Source: Actinomadura sp. K4S16 (GTDB lineage Bacteria > Actinomycetota > Actinomycetes > Streptosporangiales > Streptosporangiaceae). From it: a stretch of 64,000 bases of DNA. The stretch spans positions 124,001 to 188,000 of the forward strand of contig NZ_BDDE01000020.1 in the NCBI RefSeq assembly GCF_008327685.1, given 5' to 3'. Each line of letters starts with the position of its first letter. The stretch's first letter is position 1. The notes below the pieces were generated by a model. That model ran no database searches. It saw nothing but the letters and a program-made list of their open reading frames with translations, and had not been told where the DNA came from. The translations under genes and the position numbers were made by a program. Below, piece by piece: positions 16,620-24,810 of the stretch.

Positions 16620-17066
16620 ATGAAGCTCATCCTGACCCAGCAGGTCTCCGGGCTCGGCGAGCCCGGTGACGTCATCGACGTCCGCGACGGCTACGGCCGC
16701 AACTACCTCGTCCCCCGCGGGTTCGCGATCAAGTGGACCCGGGGTGCCGAGAAGGAGGTCGAGTCGATCAAGAAGGCGCGCTCGGCCCGCGAGATCGCGA
16801 CCGTCGAGCACGCCCGTGAGGTCGCCGACCGCCTCGGCGGCCTGCGCGTCACGCTGCGCACCCGCACCGGCAGCAACGGCCGCCTGTTCGGCGCCGTCAC
16901 CGCCGCCGACATCGCCGAGGCGGTCCGCGCCGCCGACGGCCCCGACCTGGACCGCCGCCGCATCGAGATCGGCAACCCGATCAAGACCGTCGGCACCCAC
17001 CGGGTCAGCGTGCGCCTGCACAGCGACGTCAACGCCACGATCGACGTCAACGTCCTCGAGGCCTGA
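16620..17066 (+). CDS. rplI: 50S ribosomal protein L9
   Basis: 148 residues with the two-domain L9 layout: N-terminal rRNA-binding domain (MKLILTQQVSGLGEPGDVIDVRDGYGRNYLVPRGFA), long helix (about 41-75, VESIKKARSAREIATVEHA) and C-terminal domain (TRTGSNGRLFGAVTAADIAEAV). Last gene of the operon, 18 bases after rpsR, followed by a strong terminator. Confidence 0.97.
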   Translation: MKLILTQQVSGLGEPGDVIDVRDGYGRNYLVPRGFAIKWTRGAEKEVESIKKARSAREIATVEHAREVADRLGGLRVTLRTRTGSNGRLFGAVTAADIAEAVRAADGPDLDRRRIEIGNPIKTVGTHRVSVRLHSDVNATIDVNVLEA

Positions 17067-17078
17067 CACGCACCACCC

Positions 17079-17113
17079 GACGACCCCCGAGCCCGCCAGG
17101 GCCGGGGGTCGTC
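17079..17113 (+). terminator. Terminator of rpsF-rplI operon
   Basis: GACGACCCCCG-A-GCCC (17079-17094) pairs with GGGC-CGGGGGTCGTC (17099-17113), 15 bp with one bulged A and a 4-base loop, 12 bases after the rplI stop. Confidence 0.9.
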
Positions 17114-17217
17114 GTCGTACCCCCGGAAGCTCCCACCCTCGTGCGCGCCCCCGCCGCCGACGGGCCCCGAGCCGCCCCTCCCGCGGCCGAGTCGCGCCCT
17201 CCGGGGGCCGCGGGCTG

Positions 17218-17364
17218 GTGCTGGTCGCGGGGCTGACCGCCACGGCGTGCGCCGCCGTGATCGCGTTGGGCGACGTGCCGCTCGGCACCGCCGGGCCGGT
17301 GCTCTCGTCGATCATCCTGCTGCTGTGGCGCACGTGGCGGGACCGCCGATGCGGCGGTGGGTGA
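17218..17364 (+). CDS. Possible small two-segment membrane protein
   Basis: A GTG-initiated frame of 48 residues with two hydrophobic stretches (LVAGLTATACAAVIAL and AGPVLSSIILLLW) ending in a basic tail (RTWRDRRCGGG), the pattern expected for a tiny inner-membrane protein. No clear ribosome binding site. In M. tuberculosis an unrelated hypothetical gene lies between rplI and dnaB. The rest of the 17067-17542 gap holds the rplI terminator and the parS-like site. Confidence 0.3.
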   Translation: MLVAGLTATACAAVIALGDVPLGTAGPVLSSIILLLWRTWRDRRCGGG

Positions 17365-17441
17365 TCCGCGCGGGACGTTGGTGCCGTGGCGGGTCCCTGG
17401 ATGCGGAGTCTGTCCACGTTTCGCGTGGCCGCTGATGTTTG

Positions 17442-17457
17442 GGTTTCCCGTGAAACG
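17442..17457. promoter_or_regulatory. parS-like centromere site
   Basis: The core GTTTCCCGTGAAAC (17443-17456) differs from the consensus ParB-binding core GTTTCACGTGAAAC at one position. It lies in an intergenic region of an origin-proximal segment, where parS sites cluster in actinobacteria. A half-matching GTTTCGCGTGG lies about 25 bases upstream (17418-17428). Confidence 0.6.
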
Positions 17458-17542
17458 TCCGTGAACCGGCGTGCGTTTGAGTGATCGCCTTTGCGGCGAT
17501 TACGTTCCGTGACCACGATGTCGCGGGACGAAGGGGGCGGTG

Positions 17543-18415
17543 GTGAGCACGCATTCGGGGGAGGGCGCGGACGAGCCGCATCGCAGGGCCGGGGCCCTGA
17601 CGCGCCGGGCGCTGATCGGCGGCGTCATGGGGGCCGGCCTGGTGGAGATGCTGCCCCTCGGGACGTCCCGCCAGAATGAAGCCATGGCGGAGGAGCTTGC
17701 AGCCGGGCCGTACGGCGGGGTCGACCAGCGCGTTCTTTTCACGGCCGACGCTCCGCACGTGTACACGCGGGCGCAGTGGCATGCGAGGCCGCCCAGGCGC
17801 CCGGCCAAGGTCGTCGACAGGGCACCGGACCACATCGTCGTGCACCACACGGCGACGACGAACTCGCGGGGCCGCTCGCTCGCCCATGCGTTCGCCCTGT
17901 CGCGGACCATCCAGAACATCCACATGAACCGGAACCGCTGGGACGACGCGGGCCAGCAGCTCACGATCAGCCGGGGCGGCATCGTGATGGAGGGCCGGAA
18001 CCGGAGCCTGCGGGCCATCCGGTCGGGCGACCTCGCCATCGGCGCCCAGGTCCTGCACCACAACCAGCACACGATCGGCATCGAGAACGAGGGCACCTAC
18101 ATGTCCGGCCGGGTGCCGGGCGCCCTGTGGAAGTCGCTGGTCGAGGTCTGCGTCTGGCTGTGCCGGAAGTACGATCTCGACCCGGCCAAGGCCATCGTCG
18201 GGCACCGCGACTACAACAGGACCCTGTGCCCCGGCGATGCCCTCTACGCGCGACTGCCCGCGTTGCGGCGCTCGGTGGCCTACCGCCTGGAGGGCTCGTC
18301 GAGCCATCACTCGACGAGCCCCGACACGACGGGCGAGGACTCCACGGGCCCGAACGACTCCGACGGCGGATTGATCCTGCCGCCCCTGCTGCCGTCCCTC
18401 GACGACCTGGACTGA
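17543..18415 (+). CDS. Secreted N-acetylmuramoyl-L-alanine amidase (amidase_2/PGRP fold)
   Basis: About 290 residues from the GTG at 17543, five bases after AAGGGGG; GTG 17540 is the alternative. A Tat-like signal is visible (TRRALIGGVMGAGLVEMLPLG, about 20-40). The amidase_2 zinc domain (about 70-245) has YTRAQWHARPP, the ligand-bearing IVVHHTAT, and VGHRDYNRTLCPGD. The enzyme cleaves the lactyl-amide bond between muramic acid and the stem peptide, outside the membrane. The C-terminal 45 residues are Ser/Asp-rich and probably disordered. It is followed within five bases by copy 2 of the dispersed repeat. Confidence 0.88.
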   Translation: MSTHSGEGADEPHRRAGALTRRALIGGVMGAGLVEMLPLGTSRQNEAMAEELAAGPYGGVDQRVLFTADAPHVYTRAQWHARPPRRPAKVVDRAPDHIVVHHTATTNSRGRSLAHAFALSRTIQNIHMNRNRWDDAGQQLTISRGGIVMEGRNRSLRAIRSGDLAIGAQVLHHNQHTIGIENEGTYMSGRVPGALWKSLVEVCVWLCRKYDLDPAKAIVGHRDYNRTLCPGDALYARLPALRRSVAYRLEGSSSHHSTSPDTTGEDSTGPNDSDGGLILPPLLPSLDDLD

Positions 18416-18419
18416 GCGT

Positions 18420-18586
18420 CTGGGTTTCAAAGTCCCGGCCCACTTCGCTCGCCTGGCGGCTCTGCGTGACCGGGCCTGGGCGAACGCGGCACCGCTTCGT
18501 GACCTGCCCGGTTTCACTCGCCTTCGGCTTCACTGCACCGGGCAGGTCACGCGTTCGCGCGTGGCCGAGAACACTTCGAGACAGGC
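18420..18586 (+). repeat. Dispersed structured repeat, copy 2
   Basis: 167 bases with only one leading unit, whose TGTG/CACA pair is lost (CTGGGTTTCAAAG). The main stem is perfect here: CGTGACCTGCCCGGT (18498-18512) with ACCGGGCAGGTCACG (18537-18551), loop containing a GCCTTCGGC mini-hairpin. Compared with copies 1 and 3 the left arm changed at two positions and both changes restore pairing. It fills the space between two convergent stop codons. Confidence 0.9.
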
Positions 18587-18587
18587 G

Positions 18588-18776
18588 CTAGGTCTCGGGG
18601 GTCGTATAACGGGTGCGTCGGCGGGCGATCTCGGGGTCGATGCCCTCGACGAGCGACCAGATGCCCGCCACCCGTTCGACCAGGGTCTCCGGGGGCAGAC
18701 CGGTGAGGCCCTCCGCCGCCAGGTCGTCGATCGCCTGAGTCAGCCGGGCCATCCGCTCGCCGTGTGTGGAACACAT
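18588..18776 (-). CDS. Short protein resembling the N-terminus of DUF222/HNH proteins
   Basis: 62 residues from the ATG at 18776. The stretch MARLTQAIDDLAAEGLTGLP followed by PETLVERVAGIWSLVEGID is like the first helices of DUF222-HNH endonuclease proteins (usually over 400 residues), which are abundant in actinobacteria. It ends after one helical hairpin, so it is either a stand-alone small protein or a truncated remnant; family assignment is tentative. Copy 2 of the dispersed repeat abuts its stop. Confidence 0.45.
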   Translation of the reverse strand: MCSTHGERMARLTQAIDDLAAEGLTGLPPETLVERVAGIWSLVEGIDPEIARRRTRYTTPET

Positions 18777-18829
18777 GTTCGAATAGTAGCGGGAGTGGCC
18801 GGCGAGGCGGGGGCGATCCGGGAAACGCG

Positions 18830-20443
18830 CTAACCGATCGTGTACGCACCGATCACGGTCTGGTCGACCAGGCCTGGGACGGTCATGCGGAGGGAGACCT
18901 GCCCGGCCGAAGGGTTGCGGATCGTCGCCGTCCAGTTCGCACCGGACTTGCGGACGGCGACCTTCCGCCACGCGCGACCCTCGTCGACCGAGAACTGGAG
19001 CGAGGGAGCCGCGGTCGAGCCGGGGACGTTCAGCGTGATCGGCTGCCGGGCTCCCGGCCGCGCGTGGTTCTGGTCGTCCAGCGGGGTGCGGAGGCGGATC
19101 CCCGGCAGCGACACCGGCTTGTCGTCACGGACCGTGAAGCGCAGGACGGTGTGCTCGGTCGAGCTGTGGTCCGACCAGGGAGCCTGCCGGGTCGCGTCCA
19201 AGGTGAGCGAGTAGTCGCCGGGAGGCGGTGCCGGCCAGTCGTAGGCGGCGCCGGGCTCGTCGCTCTGGTAGACGGCGCGGTCCTGGGCGTCCCGCAGCAC
19301 CGAGCGGCCGGTCGTCCCGGCGTAGGGCCCGAGCGCGCTCCGGCTGTCCCAGGTCGAGAGCATCGGGACCGCGATCGAGGGCTCTTGGCCTGCGGTCGAC
19401 CAGATGGCCGTGCCTTGGCCGGACGTGAACGGCCCGATGTTCCACTCCTGGGTGTACTCCCCGGCACGCGGCGGCATCAGCGACCGGGAGCGCTCGTCGA
19501 TGCTGTCGTACGAGCAGTCCGGCGTGGTGACGCCCGAGTCGAGCGACCAGGTGAAGCCCGGGGTGAAGTACTCGGTGCGGGTCGTGGGCAGCGAGCCGAC
19601 GCCGACCCAGGCGCCGATGCCGACGTCGCCCCAGTCGACGCCGACGTGCCCGCCGCCGCATGCGGGACGTCCTTCGGCGCCGTACCTGGTGCGGACCGCC
19701 GCGAGGTCGCCCGTACGGATCGGCTGGGCGAACGGCTCGTCCAGGCGTCCTTCGGTGAGGCTCGCGAGACTGTAGACGTAGGGGCTGGATTCGGTGGAAC
19801 CCTGCTTGGTCATGATGGCCTGCGCGCGCAGGGCGAGTCCGGGTGCGGAGCCGGTGGGCGTCACGTAGAGGTCCAGGCCGTCATTGAAGGTCATGAGGGA
19901 CTGCTCGCCGCCGATCCGCTGCGTCACCGTGATGCCCGCGGAGGCCAGCCCGGCGTCCGCGCGGTCGATCCGGGGCAGGATGGGGCGGCCTTCGCGGGCG
20001 TCCAGGACGAGGTCGCCGGGCTGGACGTCCGGCAGGTAGACGAGGGTGTTGGACGTGCCGGTCGGAACCCAGGCCATCACCGCGTAACGGCCGGCGGGCA
20101 CCTCGCTCTCCAGGCGTCCGTTCACCACCGTGCCGCCCAGCCAGTCGCCGCCGTCCAGCGGGGCCAGCGTGACGAACACTTCCTCGGGGGCCTTCCCGAC
20201 GCGGTCCAGGACCGTGATGGAGACCTGCTCCCCCTTGGCCAACCGCGCCGAAGCGAGCGGACGGACGGGACGGGGCCGCTCGCCGTGGATCTGCGTGGCG
20301 CGATAACCGTCATGCGGGGTGGCGCGGGCATCCCGCGGCCGCGCAGGGCCGGGATCGGCGTGGGCCGGGGCCATGGCGGCGGCCGCCGTGCCGGCCAGCG
20401 TGAGCGCGAGACCGATTCCCACGGCCGTCTTCTTCAGGGACAA
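18830..20443 (-). CDS. Secreted protein of unknown function
   Basis: About 537 residues from the TTG at 20443, chosen because AGGAGGTAT precedes it and because a typical Sec signal peptide then begins at once (SLKKTAVGIGLALTLAGTA, cleavage near AHA-D at about 32). The mature part is beta-rich, with an early segment resembling the post-catalytic region of actinobacterial secreted subtilases (ITVLDRVGKAPEEVFVTLAP... LVYLPDVQPGDLVLDAREG) but no catalytic triad. The C-terminal 80 residues (LQFSVDEGRAWRKVAVRKS, VSLRMTVPG) look like an Ig/fibronectin-type domain. I do not recognise a function. The gene stands alone between a small ORF and the MATE gene. Confidence 0.75.
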   Translation of the reverse strand: MSLKKTAVGIGLALTLAGTAAAAMAPAHADPGPARPRDARATPHDGYRATQIHGERPRPVRPLASARLAKGEQVSITVLDRVGKAPEEVFVTLAPLDGGDWLGGTVVNGRLESEVPAGRYAVMAWVPTGTSNTLVYLPDVQPGDLVLDAREGRPILPRIDRADAGLASAGITVTQRIGGEQSLMTFNDGLDLYVTPTGSAPGLALRAQAIMTKQGSTESSPYVYSLASLTEGRLDEPFAQPIRTGDLAAVRTRYGAEGRPACGGGHVGVDWGDVGIGAWVGVGSLPTTRTEYFTPGFTWSLDSGVTTPDCSYDSIDERSRSLMPPRAGEYTQEWNIGPFTSGQGTAIWSTAGQEPSIAVPMLSTWDSRSALGPYAGTTGRSVLRDAQDRAVYQSDEPGAAYDWPAPPPGDYSLTLDATRQAPWSDHSSTEHTVLRFTVRDDKPVSLPGIRLRTPLDDQNHARPGARQPITLNVPGSTAAPSLQFSVDEGRAWRKVAVRKSGANWTATIRNPSAGQVSLRMTVPGLVDQTVIGAYTIG

Positions 20444-20524
20444 GGGGATACCTCCTGCTCGGGCGTCTACCTCCGCATGTCCGCAGGACGGCGAGCATTT
20501 CGGCATCGGATGATCTTTCCGGTG

Positions 20525-21850
20525 TCAGCGGACGGCGCCGGTGACCATCCAGCGGTCGCCGCGGGCCCGCAGGCCCAGCGTGACCATCCGGGTGAGCATC
20601 CACAGCCCGATCGCGAACCAGAGGCCGACCAGGCCCGTGTCCGTCCGGAAGACGGCGATGGCGGCGGGCAGGAAGACCGCGGTCGCGACCAGCGTCGTCA
20701 CGGCGAGGTAGGCGCCGTCGCCGGCCCCGATCAGGATGCCGTCCAGGACGAACACCACACCGGCGACCGGTTGCAGCACCGCCACGACGAGCAGTGAGGC
20801 GAGCAGGAGGTCCCGGACGTCGCCGTCGGCGGTGAACAGGGCGGGCAGCCACGGCCGGACCACCAGGATGGCCAGGCCGAACACGACGCCGCAGCCGACG
20901 CCCCACCACACCATCCGGCGCGTGACGGCCCGCGTGGCGGTGATGTCGGACGCGCCCAGATACCGCCCGGTGATGGCCTGGCCGGCGATCGCGATGGCGT
21001 CGAGCGCGAACGCCAGCAGCGTCCACACCTGGAACCCGACCTGATAGGCGGCGATCTCCGGGTCCCCCATGCGCGCCGCGATCGACGTCCCGACGATGAG
21101 GACGACGCGCAGCGCCGCCGTCCGGACGAGCAGCCCGAGACCCGCCGTGGCGGAGGTGCGCAACCCGTCCAGGTCAGGACGGACCTGGGCGCCGTGCCGG
21201 CGGGCCGCGCGCAGCACCACGGCCACGTACACGGCGGCGCTGCCGGTCTGCGCGACGACGGTGCCCCACGCGGATCCGGCGATGCCCCACCCGAGCACGA
21301 TCACGAACACCATGTTGAGCAGCAGGTTCAGCGAGAAGCCGCCGATCGACACGAGCAGCGGGGTGCGTGTGTCCTGGAGGCCGCGCAGCACGCCCGTCCC
21401 GGCCAGGACGACCAGCATCGACGGGATCCCGAACAGGCTGACCCGCAGGTACGTCGCGGCGTAGGGCGCCACGCCCGGGGACGCGCCGAAGGCGTCCACG
21501 ATCCAGGGGATCAGCGGCCAGCCCACCGCGATCAGCGCGGCGCCGATGGCGATCGCGAGCCACATGCCGTCGATGCCCTGCCTGATCGCCGCCCGCAGGT
21601 CGCCCGCCCCGACCTGGCGCGCCACGCCCGCGGTCGTCCCGTAGGCGAGGAAGACGCAGAGGTAGACGAGCGTGTTCAGGGCCTGCCCGGCGACACCGAG
21701 CCCGCCCAGTTGGGCGGTGCCGAGATGCCCGACGATGGCCGAGTCCGAGAGCAGGAAGAGGGGTTCCGCGACGAGCGCGCCGAAGGCCGGCACGGCGAGG
21801 CGCAGGATCTCGCGGTCGTGCGCGGACGCGAGCCGCCGGGGAGTCGTCAC
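20525..21850 (-). CDS. MATE-family efflux transporter (DinF-like)
   Basis: 441 residues, twelve predicted membrane segments, two MATE bundles. Family marks: REILRLAVPAFGALVAEPLFLLSDSAIVGHLG at the start (split here only for naming), GLQDTRTPLLV and GWGIAGSAWGTVVAQ. MATE proteins export cationic drugs or metabolites using sodium or proton gradients; DinF-type members lie near DNA replication genes in several actinobacteria, as here beside dnaB. Divergent from dnaB across a 338-base region with an AT-rich palindrome and DnaA boxes. Confidence 0.9.
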   Translation of the reverse strand: MTTPRRLASAHDREILRLAVPAFGALVAEPLFLLSDSAIVGHLGTAQLGGLGVAGQALNTLVYLCVFLAYGTTAGVARQVGAGDLRAAIRQGIDGMWLAIAIGAALIAVGWPLIPWIVDAFGASPGVAPYAATYLRVSLFGIPSMLVVLAGTGVLRGLQDTRTPLLVSIGGFSLNLLLNMVFVIVLGWGIAGSAWGTVVAQTGSAAVYVAVVLRAARRHGAQVRPDLDGLRTSATAGLGLLVRTAALRVVLIVGTSIAARMGDPEIAAYQVGFQVWTLLAFALDAIAIAGQAITGRYLGASDITATRAVTRRMVWWGVGCGVVFGLAILVVRPWLPALFTADGDVRDLLLASLLVVAVLQPVAGVVFVLDGILIGAGDGAYLAVTTLVATAVFLPAAIAVFRTDTGLVGLWFAIGLWMLTRMVTLGLRARGDRWMVTGAVR

Positions 21851-21869
21851 CGCGCCGAGGGTACCAGCG

Positions 21870-21900
21870 TGTAACTCACAAATAAAATAAGAGCCTTACA
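21870..21900. promoter_or_regulatory. AT-rich inverted repeat at the MATE promoter
   Basis: TGTAA-CTC ... GAG-CC-TTACA: outer arms at 21870-21874 and 21896-21900 are perfect complements, an inner CTC/GAG pair adds to the stem, and the centre AAATAAAATAA is the most AT-rich spot in the window. It lies 20 bases before the MATE start. Likely a promoter overlapped by a repressor site. Confidence 0.45.
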
Positions 21901-21988
21901 TCGCCCCACTCGGCCGACTTTCTTTCCCGCACACCCGGTGGACGACGTTACCGCAGTTCAGCGGGGTTGATCGGGCCTCGTCCACGAC

Positions 21989-22065
21989 GAATCCACAGAG
22001 TTGTCCACAGGTCGTGCACAACCTGACCCGCGTGTCTGCACAGGCCGTCCACAGGCTTGTCCACA
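21989..22065. promoter_or_regulatory. DnaA-box cluster upstream of dnaB
   Basis: Two perfect copies of the actinobacterial DnaA box TTGTCCACA (22001-22009, 22057-22065), a reversed TTGTGCACG (22013-22021), and degenerate boxes GAATCCACA (21989-21997) and CCGTCCACA (22045-22053) lie within 77 bases. They end about 120 bases before the dnaB start. This would allow DnaA to regulate dnaB or titrate DnaA; it could also be a relic origin element. Confidence 0.75.
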
Positions 22066-22188
22066 GCTCGCTTTGCCCGCGGCGGCGCGGGCTCGGGAGA
22101 ATGTCCGACGCGTCAGATAGACGTGAGGTGAACGGTCGGCGATGGGCGGACGGGGCCGCCGGCGGGCCAGATGAAGGGGGTGTCGGCG

Positions 22189-24810
22189 GTGAGCGTGGCG
22201 GATATCGGGCCGCAGGAGCATGAGTTCGAGCGCACCCCCCCGCACGACATCTCGGCCGAGCAGGGCGTCCTCGGCGGCATGCTGCTCTCCCAGGACGCCA
22301 TCGCCGAGGTCGTGGAGATGCTGCGCACCCCCGACTTCTACCGCCCCGCCCACCAGATCATCTACGACGTCATCCTCGATCTCTACGGCCGCGGCGACCC
22401 CGCCGACGCGGTCACCGTCGCCGGCGAGCTCACCAAGAACGGCGAGATCGGCCGCATCGGCGGCGCGCCCTACCTGCACACCCTGATCTCCCTGGTGCCC
22501 ACCGCGGCCAACGCCGGGTACTACGCCAAGATCGTCCACGAGCGCGCGGTCCTGCGCCGCCTGGTCGAGGCCGGCACCCGCATCGTCCAGATGGGCTACG
22601 CCGCCGACGGCGCCGACGCCGACGAGGTCCTCGACCGCGCCCAGGCCGAGGTCTTCGCCATCGCCGAGAAGCGCGCCGGCGAGGACTACGTCGCGCTCAG
22701 CGAGATCATGCCCGGCGCCCTGGACGAGATCGAGGCGATCGGCAGCCGCGGCGGCCAGATGGTCGGCTGCCCCACCGGCTTCGCCGACCTCGACGCCCTG
22801 ACCAACGGCCTGCACCCCGGCCAGATGGTAGTGGTCGCTGCCCGGCCCGCGATGGGCAAGGCGACTAGTCTAGATACGCCTCTTCCGACCCCATTTGGCT
22901 GGACCACGATGGGCGAAGTGTCCGTTGGTGACTATCTGATCGGAGCCGATGGGAAGCCGACTCGTGTCGTGGCCGCAACCGACGTCATGCACGGCCGTCC
23001 GTGCTACGAGATCGAGTTCTCCGACGGCGAAGTGATCGTCGCGGACGCCCAGCATCAGTGGCGGACGACGACCCGTGCTGCCCGTCGCCAGAAGAGCGGG
23101 AACAGCACGGCCTACTACTGGCCGCGGGAGGCCGTCGACCGCGTCCGCTGGGCGACGGCGGATGCCAACGAGGGGCCTCGTCAACTCATCACCCATGGTG
23201 AAGCGGTGGCCAAGGTCGGCGCCGAGTTCAAGCATGCGCTCTACGCGGTCACGCGTGAGCTGGGGCATCGCGGCGAAGCCGACGTGAGCCTCTCCAAGCG
23301 CCGGCCCCGCTACGAGTGCACGAGTCTCTACCGAGGGCTGCTCGGGCGCGCGGTGCGCCCGAAGAATGCCACGACCACGGCGCAGCACCGTCCCATCAAG
23401 ACCACCGAAGAGATCGCCGCGACGCTGCGCTGTGACGGTGACAACCGCCCCAACCATGCGGTCGAGGTCGCCGCACCGTTCCAACTCCCGAATGTGGACC
23501 TGCCCATAGCCCCGTATGTCCTGGGCGCGTGGCTCGGTGACGGAGACAGCCGGAGTGGCTCTCTCACCTGTTTCGACGAGGAGATCCTCAAGGAGATCGA
23601 AGCGGCAGGGCAGCCGGTCGTGCGACGCAAGACGTCTGGGCGGTTCGGTCTGCCCGGCGTCACCACAAAGATCAAGGCCCTCGGGCTCTGGCGGAACAAG
23701 CACATTCCTGCGCCATACCTGCGGGCTTCGGAGGCGCAACGGCGGGCGCTGCTCGCGGGGATGCTCGACACGGACGGCTATGTCTCGGAGATCGGGCAGG
23801 TCCAACTCGGCTTCGTGAACAAGCGGCTCGCCGATGACGCGCACGAGCTGATCCTCAGCCTCGGCTACCGCGCGACGATGCGGACCAGGCGTGTGAAGGG
23901 GCGGTCCGAGGAGACATCGACGTTCTACCGGATCAACTTCACACCTGCGGAGACGGTGTTCCGGTTGCCGCGCAAGGCGGCTCGGCAGCGGCAGTCCGTC
24001 CATCCGAAGGCGCAGGTGCGGTACATCGTGGACGTGCGGCCCGTAGAGAGCGTGCCCGTCCGGTGCGTCCAGGTCGACAACGCCGACCACATGTACCTGG
24101 CGGGGCGCTCCTGCATCCCCACGCACAACTCGACGCTCGCCCTCGACTTCGCCCGTGCCGCGTCCATCAAGCACGGGCTGACCTCGGCGTTCTTCAGCCT
24201 GGAGATGGGCCGCAACGAGATCACGATGCGCCTGCTGTCCGCGGAGGCGCGGGTGGCGCTGCACGCGATGCGGTCCGGCACCATGCAGGACGAGGACTGG
24301 ACGCGCCTCGCCCGGCGCATGAGCGAGGTCGCCGAGGCGCCGCTGTTCATCGACGACTCGCCGAACATGTCGATGATGGAGATCCGCGCGAAGTGCCGGC
24401 GCCTGAAGCAGCAGCACGACCTTCGCCTGGTGATCATCGACTACCTGCAGCTGATGACCTCGGGCAAGCGCGTCGAGAGCCGCCAGGTCGAGGTGTCGGA
24501 GTTCTCCCGCTCGCTGAAGCTCCTCGCCAAGGAACTGGGCGTCCCGGTCATCGCGCTCTCCCAGCTCAACCGAGGCCCCGAACAGCGAACCGACAAAAAG
24601 CCCATGGTGTCCGACCTTCGCGAATCGGGCAGTATCGAGCAAGATGCGGACATGGTGATCCTGCTGCACCGCGAGGACGCCTACGAGAAGGAGTCGCCGC
24701 GCGCCGGCGAGGCCGACCTGATCGTCGCCAAGCACCGCAACGGCCCCACCGCCACCGTCACGGTCGCCTTCCAGGGCCACTACAGCCGCTTCGTGGACAT
24801 GGCCCAGTAA
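22189..24810 (+). CDS. dnaB: Replicative DNA helicase DnaB, intein-containing precursor
   Basis: Precursor of 873 residues from GTG 22189 (AAGGGGG eight bases upstream; ATG 22171 is an in-frame alternative). After removal of the 423-residue intein the helicase would have about 450 residues, normal for DnaB. The N-terminal collar domain (DISAEQGVLGGMLLSQDAIA) leads into the RecA-like ATPase: Walker A ARPAMGK/STLALD is split by the intein exactly after GK; Walker B is LRLVIIDYLQLM; RESGSIEQDADMVILLHR carries the arginine-finger region. The hexamer unwinds DNA at the fork. The MATE gene is divergent, as in other actinobacteria; DnaA boxes lie upstream. Confidence 0.97.
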   Translation: MSVADIGPQEHEFERTPPHDISAEQGVLGGMLLSQDAIAEVVEMLRTPDFYRPAHQIIYDVILDLYGRGDPADAVTVAGELTKNGEIGRIGGAPYLHTLISLVPTAANAGYYAKIVHERAVLRRLVEAGTRIVQMGYAADGADADEVLDRAQAEVFAIAEKRAGEDYVALSEIMPGALDEIEAIGSRGGQMVGCPTGFADLDALTNGLHPGQMVVVAARPAMGKATSLDTPLPTPFGWTTMGEVSVGDYLIGADGKPTRVVAATDVMHGRPCYEIEFSDGEVIVADAQHQWRTTTRAARRQKSGNSTAYYWPREAVDRVRWATADANEGPRQLITHGEAVAKVGAEFKHALYAVTRELGHRGEADVSLSKRRPRYECTSLYRGLLGRAVRPKNATTTAQHRPIKTTEEIAATLRCDGDNRPNHAVEVAAPFQLPNVDLPIAPYVLGAWLGDGDSRSGSLTCFDEEILKEIEAAGQPVVRRKTSGRFGLPGVTTKIKALGLWRNKHIPAPYLRASEAQRRALLAGMLDTDGYVSEIGQVQLGFVNKRLADDAHELILSLGYRATMRTRRVKGRSEETSTFYRINFTPAETVFRLPRKAARQRQSVHPKAQVRYIVDVRPVESVPVRCVQVDNADHMYLAGRSCIPTHNSTLALDFARAASIKHGLTSAFFSLEMGRNEITMRLLSAEARVALHAMRSGTMQDEDWTRLARRMSEVAEAPLFIDDSPNMSMMEIRAKCRRLKQQHDLRLVIIDYLQLMTSGKRVESRQVEVSEFSRSLKLLAKELGVPVIALSQLNRGPEQRTDKKPMVSDLRESGSIEQDADMVILLHREDAYEKESPRAGEADLIVAKHRNGPTATVTVAFQGHYSRFVDMAQ
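22861..24129 (+). mobile_element. DnaB intein, class 3 type, with LAGLIDADG homing endonuclease
   Basis: 423-residue intein inserted in the P-loop between GK and S. It starts ATSLDTPLPTPFGW, so residue 1 is Ala rather than Cys/Ser, and ends IPTHN before Ser+1. The class 3 triad is present: Trp67 in block B (ADAQHQW), Cys402 in block F (VRCVQVDN) and Thr421 in block G (IPTHN). The endonuclease domain has both LAGLIDADG helices: LGAWLGDGD (about 220) and LLAGMLDTDGY (about 297), each with its catalytic Asp, so homing activity may be intact. Codon use is less GC-extreme than the exteins, consistent with transfer. Confidence 0.93.

Noticed and set aside
16666..17364. 232-codon plus frame across rplI
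   Set aside because: Overlaps rplI in another frame; only its last 48 codons, beyond rplI, look protein-like and are listed separately with low confidence.
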